From the NCBI RefSeq assembly GCF_038405225.1, contig NZ_CP151657.1:1178001-1242000 (forward strand): a stretch of 64,000 bases of DNA, read 5' to 3'. Positions 16,765 through 25,417 of this stretch are shown in pieces (within the stretch, counting starts at the first letter, position 1; every line of letters begins with the position of its first letter). The stretch comes from Arthrobacter citreus (GTDB lineage: Bacteria > Actinomycetota > Actinomycetes > Actinomycetales > Micrococcaceae). The notes under the pieces were generated by a model, which was given only the letters and a program-made list of their open reading frames with translations, ran no database searches and was not told the origin of the DNA. The position numbers and the translations under genes were made by a program.

Positions 16765-17784
16765 CTAGGCGGACTCGCGGACAACAAGGGAAGTGGGCAG
16801 CCGGTGGATGCGTTCAGCCGGGCGGCCTTCGATCAGTTCCACCAGCAGCTCGGCCATTTTCTCGCCCAGTGCGGCAATTGGATGGTGGATAGTGGTCAGC
16901 GCGGGGCTGAGGCTGGTGGCGTAGTAATCGTCGTCGAAGCCGACGACGGCGATGTCCTCCGGGATCCGCAGCCCGCGTTCCTTGATGACCGAGTACGCGC
17001 CGGCAGCCATCTGGTCATTGGCGGCAAAAAGACCGTCCAATGGCTTCCCCCGGTCCAGGAGGCGGCGCATGGCCGCAGCGCCCGAAGTCACCGTGAAGTC
17101 ACCCGTTTCCACCAGCGCGTCGTCGAGGCCGGCCGCAGCCAGGGAGGAACGCCAGCCGGCGAGCCGGTCCACGCCGGGCGGCATGTCCTGCGGACCGGCA
17201 ATGGTGGCGATATGACGGCGGCCGTCCCTGATGAGCCGGGTGGTGGCGTCAACGGCGCCTTCCTCGTTGTCCACCTCCACGAAGTAGCTGTCGGATACAT
17301 CCATCAGGGGGCGGCCGGCAAACACCAGCGGCAGGGAGCCGTTCAGGTGCGCCCAGGAATGGTCCCCGCTGTGGTGGGAGACCACCAGGACGCCGTCCAC
17401 GTTGCCGCCCAGCAGGTACCGGCGGGTTTTCTCCGGGTTCGACTCCGACGAGGTGACCATGTTCAGCATGTAGTCGGTGGTGTTCAGGTAGCGGGCAACG
17501 CCCTCCACCACGGTGGCGAAAAACGGATCCGCAAAGACCTTGGACGTGGATTCCGGAACCAGCAGTGTCACGGTGTAGGTCCGCCGGCTGGCCAGGGTGC
17601 GCGCCGCGCGGTTGGGCACGTAGTTCAGCGTGCGCACGGCCTGCTCCACGGAACGCGCCAGATGCGGGTCAACTGACGGTGCCCCGTTGACCACGCGGGA
17701 GACTGTCGCCCGGGACACCCCTGCCAGGGCCGCCACCATTTCAAGCGTGGGGGCGGGTCTGACAGAGCCGGAATCGGTGCTCAC
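16765..17784 (-). CDS. LacI-family regulator, CebR-like
   Basis: Sugar-responsive repressor of 339 aa. The N-terminal helix-turn-helix and hinge read TLEMVAALAGVSRATVSRVV with NRAARTLASRR after it; the rest is the periplasmic-binding-protein-like effector domain with NDQMAAGA and VVGFDDD. GTG 17784 follows AGGGAG at six bases; an upstream in-frame extension is not supported. Its HTH resembles Streptomyces CebR, and the two operators at 22734-22802 share the GAGCGCTC core of the CebR site. It sits inside the operon it would control (58 bases after the beta-glucosidase), giving autoregulation. Cellobiose or a related beta-glucoside is the likely inducer. Confidence 0.9.
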   Translation of the reverse strand: MSTDSGSVRPAPTLEMVAALAGVSRATVSRVVNGAPSVDPHLARSVEQAVRTLNYVPNRAARTLASRRTYTVTLLVPESTSKVFADPFFATVVEGVARYLNTTDYMLNMVTSSESNPEKTRRYLLGGNVDGVLVVSHHSGDHSWAHLNGSLPLVFAGRPLMDVSDSYFVEVDNEEGAVDATTRLIRDGRRHIATIAGPQDMPPGVDRLAGWRSSLAAAGLDDALVETGDFTVTSGAAAMRRLLDRGKPLDGLFAANDQMAAGAYSVIKERGLRIPEDIAVVGFDDDYYATSLSPALTTIHHPIAALGEKMAELLVELIEGRPAERIHRLPTSLVVRESA

Positions 17785-17842
17785 TGTATTCTCCCTGCAC
17801 TGTTGGTCCGGGTGTGCGGCTGGCTTTCCACTGTACCGGTCC

Positions 17843-19270
17843 TCACACGGCGGGGGCCGCGGTGCGGCTGGCTGCAATCAAGCGGCTGTAGGCAAGGCCG
17901 CTGTCCTTGATTATCCGGTCCTGCGTTTCATAATCAACCCGGACAATCCCGAAGCGTTTGCTGTAACCCCAGGACCATTCGAAGTTGTCCAGCAGCGACC
18001 AGACAAAGTAGCCGCGGACGTCGGCTCCGGCGTGGATCGCCCGGCCCACCGCATCAATATGGTCGAGGATGTACTGGGTGCGCTCGGGGTCCGGCACCGT
18101 TCCTTCCGGGCTGACGGCGTCGTCGTACGCCGCGCCGTTTTCGGTCACATACAGCGGGGGGAGTGTCGGATATTCCTCGCCAAGCCTCACCAGGAGTTTG
18201 CGGAGGCCGTCGGGGTTCACTTCCCAGTCCATGGCGGTGCGCGGCAGGCCACGGCTCGGGAAGGTGATGTGCTCGGCTCCGATCCAGCAGGAGGCTGCTT
18301 CCTTGCCGGCGCCTCCGCCGTGGCCGTCAGCGCCGGTGGTGTCCGGATGACCGCTGATCATGTCGTCGTGGTAATGATTGACGCCCAGGAAGTCGATGGG
18401 CGCTCCGATAATGTCCAGGTCTCCGGGCTTGATCACTTCTCCCAGCCCAAAGGGCTCCAGGTCCGCCAGCGTGTCCTCCGGATACCTGCCCCGCAGGATG
18501 GGATCAAGGAAGATTCGGTTCTGCAGCGAATCGAAGAGCCGGGCCGCTTCCAGATCCACCGGATCATTCGGATCGCGGGGGATGGAGTTGCTCAAATTCA
18601 GGGTGATGCCCAGATTTTCCGCGCCCCGGCTGCGCAGCTCATTCACGGCCAGGCCGTGGGCGAGGTGCTGGTGGTGGACGGCGGCAATTGCTGCCCGCGG
18701 TTCCTGGCGGCCCGGGGCATGGACTCCGGAGCCGTAGCCCAGCAGCGAGGAGCAGAAAGGCTCATTGAACGTGGTCCAGTGACGCACCCGGTCGCCCAGG
18801 GCGGAGTAGACGTCATTGGCATAGTCCACGAACCGGTGTGCGGTGTCCCGGTTGGCCCAACCGCCCTTTTCTTCCAGCGCCTGCGGAAGGTCCCAGTGGT
18901 AAAGGGTGAGCCACGGCAGGATGCCGGCCTCGAGCAGTTCATCCACCAGCCTGGAGTAGAAGTCCAGTCCCTTGGCGTTGGTGCTGCCGCCACCGGGACG
19001 GACCCGCGCCCAGCTGGTGGAAAAACGGTAGGAGTCCAGTCCCAGGTCCTTCATGATGGCCACGTCCGCCGGCATCCGGTGGTAGTGATCCACGGCCACG
19101 GCGGGAGTGTCTCCCGCCAGGACGTTTCCGGGAGCGGCGGCAAAGGCGTCCCATACGGAGTCCTCCTTGCCGTCTTCGCGGGCCGCGCCCTCCACCTGGG
19201 CCGCGGCGGTTGCCGATCCCCAGATAAAGCCGGCCGGCCAGGTGTTCTCCACCGGGATGTTGATTGTCAT
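17843..19270 (-). CDS. GH1 beta-glucosidase
   Basis: Retaining glycoside hydrolase, 475 aa, without signal peptide, so it acts on imported disaccharides. The acid/base Glu is E170 in TTFNEP and the nucleophile E377 in YVTENGAAYDD; FIWGSATAAAQVEG and YFVWSLLDNFEW are further GH1 landmarks that line the -1 sugar site. Its ATG overlaps the stop of the second permease by one base (TAATG), so uptake and hydrolysis are coupled. The neighbourhood (binding protein, two permeases, beta-glucosidase, LacI) matches the cebEFG-bglC-cebR arrangement of Streptomyces. 6-phospho-beta-glucosidase is unlikely because no PTS genes are near. Confidence 0.95.
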   Translation of the reverse strand: MTINIPVENTWPAGFIWGSATAAAQVEGAAREDGKEDSVWDAFAAAPGNVLAGDTPAVAVDHYHRMPADVAIMKDLGLDSYRFSTSWARVRPGGGSTNAKGLDFYSRLVDELLEAGILPWLTLYHWDLPQALEEKGGWANRDTAHRFVDYANDVYSALGDRVRHWTTFNEPFCSSLLGYGSGVHAPGRQEPRAAIAAVHHQHLAHGLAVNELRSRGAENLGITLNLSNSIPRDPNDPVDLEAARLFDSLQNRIFLDPILRGRYPEDTLADLEPFGLGEVIKPGDLDIIGAPIDFLGVNHYHDDMISGHPDTTGADGHGGGAGKEAASCWIGAEHITFPSRGLPRTAMDWEVNPDGLRKLLVRLGEEYPTLPPLYVTENGAAYDDAVSPEGTVPDPERTQYILDHIDAVGRAIHAGADVRGYFVWSLLDNFEWSWGYSKRFGIVRVDYETQDRIIKDSGLAYSRLIAASRTAAPAV

Positions 19271-20175
19271 TAGCCCTTCACTGCTCCCTGCATAATTCCG
19301 GAAATAAGTTGTTTGCCTGCCAGCACAAAGAGAACCAGCAGGGGGATGGTAGCCAGCACCGCGCCGGTCAGCACCACTGAGTAATCCACGTAGCGGGCCG
19401 AGGACAGCTGGCTGAGCGCGGTCTGGAGCGTGGGATTGTTGGCGTTGAGAACCAGCAGCGGCCAGAGGAAATCGGTCCAGGCCATCATGAACGTGAACAG
19501 GCCCAGGATGGCCATCGCCGGCTTGGAAGCGGGCAAAGCCACGTGCCAGAAAGTCCTGATCATGTTGGCCCCGTCCATGCGGGCGGATTCGATCAGTTCA
19601 TCCGGGATCACGTCCACCAGGTACTGCCGCATGAAGAAGACGCCGAACGCCGTGACAAGCGTGGGAACAATTACCGCACCAATTTCACCGGTCCAGCCCA
19701 GGGTCCTCATCACCATGAAGAGCGGGATGATGCCCAGCTGGGTGGGGATGGCCATGGTGGCTACCACCGCGACCATCAGGACGCCGTTGCCGCGGAACCG
19801 CAGCTTGGCGAAGGCATAGCCGGCCAGGGTGGAAAAGGTCACCACTGACACGGTGATGATGGTGGAGATCAGGATGCTGTTCCAGAGCGCGGTCCAGAAC
19901 GGGATGGTGCCAAAGACCTCCGCGGCGTTGTTCCAGAAGTTGCCTCCCGGCAGCAGCGGTGGCCATTCCAGGCCCAGCGCCGCATTGGTCCGGCTCCCGA
20001 CGACGACGGACCACCACAGCGGATAGGAGGAGCCCAGGAAGAAGGCCAGGAGGAGCCCGTACGTCAGGTAGCCGGGCTTCAGCCCGTTGCCGAAGATCCG
20101 CTGGCGCAGCGGCCGTCCGGGGTGGGCGGGCGTGGAGGCTTTGCTCCCCGCCGTGTTCTTTTCCAGGATGCTCAT
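19270..20175 (-). CDS. ABC sugar permease, CebG/MalG type
   Basis: Integral membrane subunit (301 aa) of a carbohydrate ABC importer. Six hydrophobic segments are visible, with the EAA loop for contact with the ATPase at ELIESARMDGANMIRTFWHV. The ATG at 20175 overlaps the stop of the first permease (ATGA). No ATPase gene is in the operon; CUT1 importers of actinobacteria commonly share one MsiK-type ATPase encoded elsewhere, which fits. Confidence 0.94.
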   Translation of the reverse strand: MSILEKNTAGSKASTPAHPGRPLRQRIFGNGLKPGYLTYGLLLAFFLGSSYPLWWSVVVGSRTNAALGLEWPPLLPGGNFWNNAAEVFGTIPFWTALWNSILISTIITVSVVTFSTLAGYAFAKLRFRGNGVLMVAVVATMAIPTQLGIIPLFMVMRTLGWTGEIGAVIVPTLVTAFGVFFMRQYLVDVIPDELIESARMDGANMIRTFWHVALPASKPAMAILGLFTFMMAWTDFLWPLLVLNANNPTLQTALSQLSSARYVDYSVVLTGAVLATIPLLVLFVLAGKQLISGIMQGAVKG

Positions 20176-21197
20176 TTGCGTTTCCCTTCGGCGCGGCGCT
20201 TCGCCCGGTTTGAGGGCGTCTTGGCATCGGCTGACGCAATCCGTTTGGAGATGGAGAAGTTGACGATTCCGATGATCACAATCAGCAGGAACAACAGCCA
20301 GGCAATGGCGGATGCCTTGCCGAAGTTCGACCGCTGGAAACCCATCTCCCAGAGATAGAGCACGGTGGTCTGGAACTGGCGCTGGGCGCCGCCGGGATCC
20401 GTGGGATCGAAGAGCCGCGGTTCGGCGAAGATCTGCAGTCCGCCAATGGTGGAGGTGATGATCACGAAGATCATGGTGGGCCGGATGCTCGGCAGCGTGA
20501 TGCTGAAGAAGCGGCGGAAGGCTCCGGCGCCGTCGATCGCCGCCGACTCGTAAATGTCGCGGGGAACCGCCTGCATGGCGGCGAGGAGGATCAGCGCGTT
20601 GTAGCCGGTCCACCGCCAGTTCACCATGGTGGCAATCGCGATGTGGCTCGGCAGGGTATCGGTCCGCCACATGATCGGATCAATGCCGAAGTTACCGAGC
20701 AGGTTGTTGATCAGTCCCTGGTCCTCGCCGAACATGTTGGTGAAGATCATGGCAACCGCCACCGGGGTGACGACGTAGGGCAGGAGGACGCTCATGCGCC
20801 AGAACGTCTTGGCCCTCAGGTTCTGATCCAGGACGGCGGCGATGAACAGGGCACCGATGAGCTGTGGAATGGCGGAGAGCAGGAAGATGCTCATCGTGTT
20901 CCCCAGCGAGTTCCAGAAGAACCGGTCCTGCAGGACTTCGGTGAAGTTGTTCAGCCCCACAAATTCGCCCTGGCCCTTGAGCAGGTGCCAGTCGTGCAGC
21001 GAGACGAAGAACGTGTAGACGAGCGGGAAGAGGCCCACCAGCGCAAAGAGCAGGAAGAAGGGGGAGATGTACAGGTACGGGGAGTACTTGAGGTCCCAGC
21101 CGCTGAGGCGGTATTTGAACGGGGACTTGGTCTTGGGCGGCGGCGCCGCCGGGGCAGGGCGTTTGAGGGTAACGGTCATGACGTTCTCGCAGTCCAT
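20172..21197 (-). CDS. ABC sugar permease, CebF/MalF type
   Basis: First membrane subunit (341 aa) of the same importer, with an N-terminal proline/lysine-rich cytosolic stretch and six membrane segments. The EAA loop reads DIYESAAIDGAGAFRRFFSI. Two starts are possible: ATG 21197, with GGAGG eight bases upstream but buried in a 13-bp hairpin, and ATG 21179 (MTVTLKRP), with only a weak GAGA site. The hairpin between the binding-protein gene and this one may set the ratio of the two products. Confidence 0.93.
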   Translation of the reverse strand: MDCENVMTVTLKRPAPAAPPPKTKSPFKYRLSGWDLKYSPYLYISPFFLLFALVGLFPLVYTFFVSLHDWHLLKGQGEFVGLNNFTEVLQDRFFWNSLGNTMSIFLLSAIPQLIGALFIAAVLDQNLRAKTFWRMSVLLPYVVTPVAVAMIFTNMFGEDQGLINNLLGNFGIDPIMWRTDTLPSHIAIATMVNWRWTGYNALILLAAMQAVPRDIYESAAIDGAGAFRRFFSITLPSIRPTMIFVIITSTIGGLQIFAEPRLFDPTDPGGAQRQFQTTVLYLWEMGFQRSNFGKASAIAWLLFLLIVIIGIVNFSISKRIASADAKTPSNRAKRRAEGKRK

Positions 21198-21201
21198 CTG
21201 G

Positions 21202-21230
21202 GGGGCCTCCGGCAAACTGCCGGAGGCCCC
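21202..21230 (-). promoter_or_regulatory. Intercistronic hairpin between binding protein and permease genes
   Basis: GGGGCCTCCGGCA (21202-21214) pairs perfectly with TGCCGGAGGCCCC (21218-21230) around a three-base loop. There is no T run after it, so it is more likely an mRNA stabiliser or partial attenuator than a full terminator. Its 3' arm on the minus strand contains the GGAGG of the permease gene. Confidence 0.7.
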
Positions 21231-21245
21231 GCGTTCGACGATTTG

Positions 21246-22559
21246 CTAGTTGTTGACTACGAGCTCGTTCAGGAGCTTCATGGCCTCGTTCCAGGAGGCT
21301 TCACCGTCAGTGGTGCCGGCATCAAGCTGGCCCAGTGCGGCGCTGAAGACCTTGTCCTGGATGATTGAGTCCTCCGGACCCTTGAACTGCGCCTTCACGC
21401 CTTCCGCACGGGAGGCGAGGATGGCACCGGTGGGGGCGTTGTTGAACAGTTCGTTCGGTGCGGCTTCTGCAGCGAGCTGCTCCTGGGCCTCAAGCGTGCT
21501 GGGGAAGTTGTTGGCGGCTGCACTCTGCTTGACCTGCTGCTCGGGTGCGGTCAGCCAGGCTGCAAGCTTGGCGGCTTCTTCCTTGTGCTCCGAAGTCTCC
21601 GGGACGGAGAGGAAAGCGCCGCCCCAGTTGGAAGCTCCGCCGGGGAATACATCGGCGAAGTCCCAGCCTGCTTCTGCGCCCGCACCTGCGGATTCGAGCT
21701 GGGTCTTGATGGTGCCGAGCATCCAGCCCGGGCAGACGAAGGTTGCGAAGGATCCGTCGGTGAAGGCCTTGCCCTTGCCCCAGTCCCACTTCTTCTCGTT
21801 GGCGGACAGGCCGGACTCGGTGTTTTCGGCCAGCTGCAGGAACTGCTCCTTCATCTCGGCGTTATCCTCGATGTTCAGCTCACCGTCGGCGGTGTAGTAG
21901 CCCTCCTCCATCTGGTTCACCATGGAGTTCCAAACGAAGCCCGACTGGTCGTACCAGGCCAGGCCGGTCTTGTCCTTGTACTGCTGGCCAACTTCGAAGT
22001 ACTTTTCCCAGGTGGCGTCTTTTCCACCGAAGAGTTCGGCAACTGCTTCACGGTCGCTGGGCAGTCCGGCGGCTTCGAACAGCTTGCCGTTGTAGCAGAG
22101 GCCCTGGGGGCCGATGTCCGTTCCGTAGCCGATAACCCGGCCGTCGGAGTCGGTGCCCTGGTTGTACTTCCAATCGACCCAGTTGTCCTTGATGTCTTCC
22201 GCGCCGTATTCGTTGAGGTCAACGAACTGGTCGGACACTTCCATGATCGAACCCAGCCAGCCTTCTTCGATGGCCACGACATCGCTCAGGCCGGATCCGG
22301 CGGACAGCTTCGTGAAGGCGTCGGTGCGGGCATTCTCGCCGCGGTCGATGTTGTTGGGATTGATCTTGATGCCGGGGTTGGCATCTTCGTATTCGGCATA
22401 CAGATCGTCGTAGCCGAAGGTTCCGAAGGTCGTGACGCTCAGCTCGACGGGATTGTCGGCGCTGGCGGCTTCCTGGTCGCCTCCGCCGCAGCCTACAGCG
22501 AGCAGCGCCACTGCGGCGGCACCTGCGATTGCCGCTGCGGGGTATCGGAAATTCTTCAC
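21246..22559 (-). CDS. Sugar ABC transporter substrate-binding lipoprotein, CebE-like
   Basis: Extracellular solute-binding protein (family 1), 437 aa. The signal peptide ends in a lipobox LLAVGC with the lipidated cysteine at residue 24, followed by an acidic linker (GGGDQEAASAD). The mature part has the two-lobe binding fold with many Trp/Tyr residues that could stack on sugar rings. GTG 22559 is preferred because AAAGGAG ends five bases before it; a GTG two codons earlier overlaps that site. It is the first gene of the operon, with a leader of about 190 bases from the predicted promoter. Ligand inferred from neighbours: cellobiose or another beta-glucoside. Confidence 0.94.
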   Translation of the reverse strand: MKNFRYPAAAIAGAAAVALLAVGCGGGDQEAASADNPVELSVTTFGTFGYDDLYAEYEDANPGIKINPNNIDRGENARTDAFTKLSAGSGLSDVVAIEEGWLGSIMEVSDQFVDLNEYGAEDIKDNWVDWKYNQGTDSDGRVIGYGTDIGPQGLCYNGKLFEAAGLPSDREAVAELFGGKDATWEKYFEVGQQYKDKTGLAWYDQSGFVWNSMVNQMEEGYYTADGELNIEDNAEMKEQFLQLAENTESGLSANEKKWDWGKGKAFTDGSFATFVCPGWMLGTIKTQLESAGAGAEAGWDFADVFPGGASNWGGAFLSVPETSEHKEEAAKLAAWLTAPEQQVKQSAAANNFPSTLEAQEQLAAEAAPNELFNNAPTGAILASRAEGVKAQFKGPEDSIIQDKVFSAALGQLDAGTTDGEASWNEAMKLLNELVVNN

Positions 22560-22733
22560 GGTCACTCCTTTGTGTGTGGGTGGAGCAGTAGATATCCCGG
22601 GCAGTGGACCGTGCGTCGTGGAACTTATGAGGCCTGATCGACGGAAGCGGGAAGAGGGATAGCTGGAAATTAGATAGCTGGAACAGAGTCGTACGCTCGG
22701 GCGGAATCCGGTGTTATGCCGAACCCCCTGCTG

Positions 22734-22802
22734 AGAGAGCGCTCTCTTGACTTCTCCATCACACTAGAAGTGATCGGCGTCACTGTCAAGAGAGCGCTCT
22801 CT
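22734..22802 (-). promoter_or_regulatory. Promoter and twin LacI operators of the beta-glucoside operon
   Basis: Two identical 14-bp palindromes AGAGAGCGCTCTCT lie at 22734-22747 and 22789-22802, centres 55 bp apart. With four flanking bases each (TTGAC / GTCAA) they form mirror images. Between them on the minus strand is a near-ideal promoter: TTGACA (22789-22784), 17 bases, TAGTGT (22766-22761). One operator abuts the -35 and the other covers the region just after the start, so a repressor bound at both could also loop the DNA. The GAGCGCTC core equals that of Streptomyces CebR sites. Confidence 0.88.
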
Positions 22803-23104
22803 GGAATATTTTCGAACGAGGCGCGGCCAGCGGCGGGCCGCCGGAGCGGGTTAAAGCTCAGTCGGGTAGGTCTACGATCCAGGGGTTGCCTTTGTGGGTG
22901 GCTGTGCCTTGGTGAAACGAGGTTGAGGATTTCGCGACTGCCGAAGGCTACGCAGCGTGGCTCACCTATCGGTGCGTATAACGATCGGTTTACAAGACTA
23001 AGCCGCCGGCCACGCGGTGCAGCCAAACCGTGCCGTTCTCCGCTGCGGCTCGCACCCGAGGCCTGTCCGAGGTGCGGTTTGTTCGCGAAGGAACGCCAAT
23101 AAGG
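22803..23104. other. Gene-free stretch
   Basis: About 300 bases between the operator and the 3' end of the second LacI gene. No convincing gene, tRNA, terminator or repeat was found. A minus-strand frame (22947 to a stop at 22858) of 29 codons is open but has no start signal and is not called. Confidence 0.5.
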
Positions 23105-24151
23105 TCAGCCAGTCGTGTGCCCCGTAACCACTTTCCAAGCCTTCCGGTTTGATCCGGACAGGCCCTGTATTGCTGCCCGTGCGGCGGCCGCGCCCTGCTC
23201 ACGGAGATCCTGGTACACGGAAGTCAGGCCTTTGGCCGTACCGGCAGCGGATGCGTCCCAGCCTGTCAGGGCAAGTTGGGCGGGCACAGCGATTCCCTGT
23301 GCTTCGACCGCTTGGAGGGCTCCGAGAGCCAGTTCATCACTCATCGCGAGGAACACATCTGGCTTGTCGGGTTGATTCAGCAGTCTTAGCGCGGCCTGCT
23401 CTCCGTCAGTGAGGGTGTTGGTCGAGCAGAAAGCCACCTGGATTCCGTTCCAGTCGAACCCGACAGCGGTAACTGCGTCTTTGAAACCCTGCAGCCTGTT
23501 GCGGGTGACCGGAAAGGTTGAATCGAAGGGATCGGGCCCACTGTCGAGTGTTTCGATGCGTTCCCTGGTGGAGGGGAAGGCGATGACTGCGGGCCGCCGG
23601 CTTCCACGGAGCCCAAGCGCAGCAATTGCGCGGGCTGCTGCCTGATCATCGATTCCCACCACGCCAAACCCTTCCCGTTCCGGGCCTGCATGAACAACAA
23701 CAGGTTTGCCGGTCAGGCTCAGCGCCTCGAGCACCGGGTCATCATCGGTGGTAGTCCACACCACAAACCCATCGACAGCCGCTGCACGGATCCTTTGGCT
23801 GTCATCGGCTGACCCGTTGCTGGGAAGAATGGTCATTGCCAGCCGGTGTTGGGCACAGACATCGGCGATGCCCGCCAAGAAACGGGCCGCTTGAGGGTCC
23901 TCGAAAGCGTAGGGCAGCGTCTCTCCAAGCACGACGCCGAGGGCTCCGCTGGTTCCCCTGCGCAGCGAACGGGCACTCGGATCCGGTCCTGCATACCCGA
24001 GCGCTTCGGCCGCCGCGAGAACTTTCCGGCGGGAAGCAGCTGACACCCGGGACGGCTTGCTGTAGGTATACGACGCGGTCATGACTGAGACACCGGCCTG
24101 TTTGGCGACGTCGGTTAGCGTTACTCTTTCGGGGTTCCCTGGTTCTGGCAT
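23105..24151 (-). CDS. LacI-family regulator (second)
   Basis: Repressor of 348 aa with N-terminal helix-turn-helix VTLTDVAKQAGVSVMTASY and hinge ARSLRRGTSG, then the sugar-binding core with MSDELALGALQAVEAQGI and LTGWDASAAGTAKGLTSV. The last part is shorter than in many family members. It has no ribosome site; TAGACT six bases ahead of ATG suggests a leaderless message. It diverges from an MFS gene, and a 22-bp palindrome covers both promoters, so it should repress itself and the transporter. Effector unknown. Confidence 0.9.
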   Translation of the reverse strand: MPEPGNPERVTLTDVAKQAGVSVMTASYTYSKPSRVSAASRRKVLAAAEALGYAGPDPSARSLRRGTSGALGVVLGETLPYAFEDPQAARFLAGIADVCAQHRLAMTILPSNGSADDSQRIRAAAVDGFVVWTTTDDDPVLEALSLTGKPVVVHAGPEREGFGVVGIDDQAAARAIAALGLRGSRRPAVIAFPSTRERIETLDSGPDPFDSTFPVTRNRLQGFKDAVTAVGFDWNGIQVAFCSTNTLTDGEQAALRLLNQPDKPDVFLAMSDELALGALQAVEAQGIAVPAQLALTGWDASAAGTAKGLTSVYQDLREQGAAAARAAIQGLSGSNRKAWKVVTGHTTG

Positions 24152-24162
24152 GGAACCAGTCT

Positions 24163-24184
24163 ATGTGTGTATCGTTACACACAT
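24163..24184. promoter_or_regulatory. Operator of the LacI/MFS divergent pair, with both -10 boxes
   Basis: ATGTGTGTA and TACACACAT form nine-base arms around TCGT, a LacI-type site with a central CpG. It overlaps the ATG of the MFS gene (24183). The -10 of the regulator is TAGACT (24163-24158, minus) and that of the transporter TATCGT (24170-24175, plus), seven bases from its ATG. Confidence 0.8.
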
Positions 24185-25415
24185 GACATCCCCCGCGGTT
24201 CGAGCAAAACACAAAGGCTCCAGCATCTCGTACGCCTCGTATGCCTCCTTTGCCGCCTTCGGTGTGTTCTGGGGAACGTGGGGAGCAAGCATTCCGCGGA
24301 TCCGGGACCAGAGCGGTCTCACGGACGGAGAGCTGGGCACCGCCTTGCTGTTCATCGGCGCAGGCGCCCTCCCTGCCATGCTCCTGACCGGACGCCTTCT
24401 CGACCGATTCGGCATTCGGGTGACCACAGCTGCTGCGCTGAGCCTGCAGGGAGCGGCCGGTCTGTGCGTGGCCTTAACCGCCACGGGAATGACCAGCTTC
24501 AGCCTGGGCCTGCTGCTGGTTGGCGCAGCCAGCGGAGCTGCCGATGTTGCCATCAACGCAGGGGCAGGATCCGCAGAAAGGGTGATGGCCCGGCCGGTGA
24601 TCACCCGATCCCACGGCACCTTCTCGGCCTTCGTTGTGGTTTCAAGCCTGCTCACCGGCGTGCTGAACAGTTTAGGGATGACACCCGCCGTCGGCTTCTC
24701 CCTGGCCGCAGCCTCAATGTTCCTCGCCGCCGGTTATCTACTGTTCGCTCTGCCGCCACAACCTGGAAACAGCCGGGATGTCCAAACATCCAAACCGGAG
24801 AGGATGGGAGTGGCCAAGGCTGCATCGGCGAGGAACTCCGCCTTTCCGCTTCTGCCGGTTGTGCTCGCGGGCCTCCTGGCAGCGCTGGCCCTTGCCGGGG
24901 AAAATGCCCATCAGAGTTGGGCGGCAGTGTTCTTTGAAGATGTCCTCGACACAGGTTCTGACCTCAGCTCCACAGCTCCTGCCATGTTCGCAGCGGTCGC
25001 TGCCGTTACCCGCTTCAGTACAGGCCGATTGAACCCGGCTCATGCCACGCGGACCGTAATCCTCGGTGCCACAGCTGCAACCGTTGGCACAGGCCTGCTC
25101 GCAGGAGCCACAAACCTCGCCGCAGCCTTGGCCGGACTCGCCGTCGCCGCAGCCGGAACGGCCGTGCTTTATCCAACCTTGCTGGGTATCGTGTCCCGTG
25201 CCTCCAGCGCAGCTGCTCAGGGACGGGCAACGTCATGGCTCGCGGCCGTCTCCTATCTGGGGTTCCTGCTTGGCCCGGTTTACGTTGGGCTCTGGTCCGA
25301 GGCAGCGGGACTGCGGGGTGCCATGATTGCTGTGGCTGCCCTCGGCGCACTTCTCCTCACCCTTGCTCCGGTCCTGCTTCGCCGGAGCACCACCGGCTCC
25401 CCAAGAAAAGGATGA
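24183..25415 (+). CDS. MFS transporter
   Basis: Twelve-helix permease of 410 aa in the FucP/YbjJ-like branch, from ATG 24183. Motif A is seen as GRLLDRFGIRV after helix 2 and a partly conserved copy as TGRLNPAHATRT in the second half. ENAHQSWAAVFFEDV, after the central loop, is characteristic of YbjJ-like proteins and holds charged residues in a membrane segment. It is controlled by the divergent LacI regulator, so a sugar or sugar derivative is a likely substrate. The stop overlaps or abuts the DUF1349 gene. Confidence 0.88.
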   Translation: MTSPAVRAKHKGSSISYASYASFAAFGVFWGTWGASIPRIRDQSGLTDGELGTALLFIGAGALPAMLLTGRLLDRFGIRVTTAAALSLQGAAGLCVALTATGMTSFSLGLLLVGAASGAADVAINAGAGSAERVMARPVITRSHGTFSAFVVVSSLLTGVLNSLGMTPAVGFSLAAASMFLAAGYLLFALPPQPGNSRDVQTSKPERMGVAKAASARNSAFPLLPVVLAGLLAALALAGENAHQSWAAVFFEDVLDTGSDLSSTAPAMFAAVAAVTRFSTGRLNPAHATRTVILGATAATVGTGLLAGATNLAAALAGLAVAAAGTAVLYPTLLGIVSRASSAAAQGRATSWLAAVSYLGFLLGPVYVGLWSEAAGLRGAMIAVAALGALLLTLAPVLLRRSTTGSPRKG

Positions 25416-25417
25416 AC

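Noticed and set aside
22858-22947. Minus-strand 29-codon fragment ending HKGNPWIVDLPD
   Set aside because: Reads like the end of a real protein and might be a decayed gene, but it is too short and has no start, so it is not called.
22716-23102. 128-codon frame in the gap after the sugar operon
   Set aside because: It runs through the operators and promoter, has no ribosome site, and is Arg/Pro/Gly-rich without domain.
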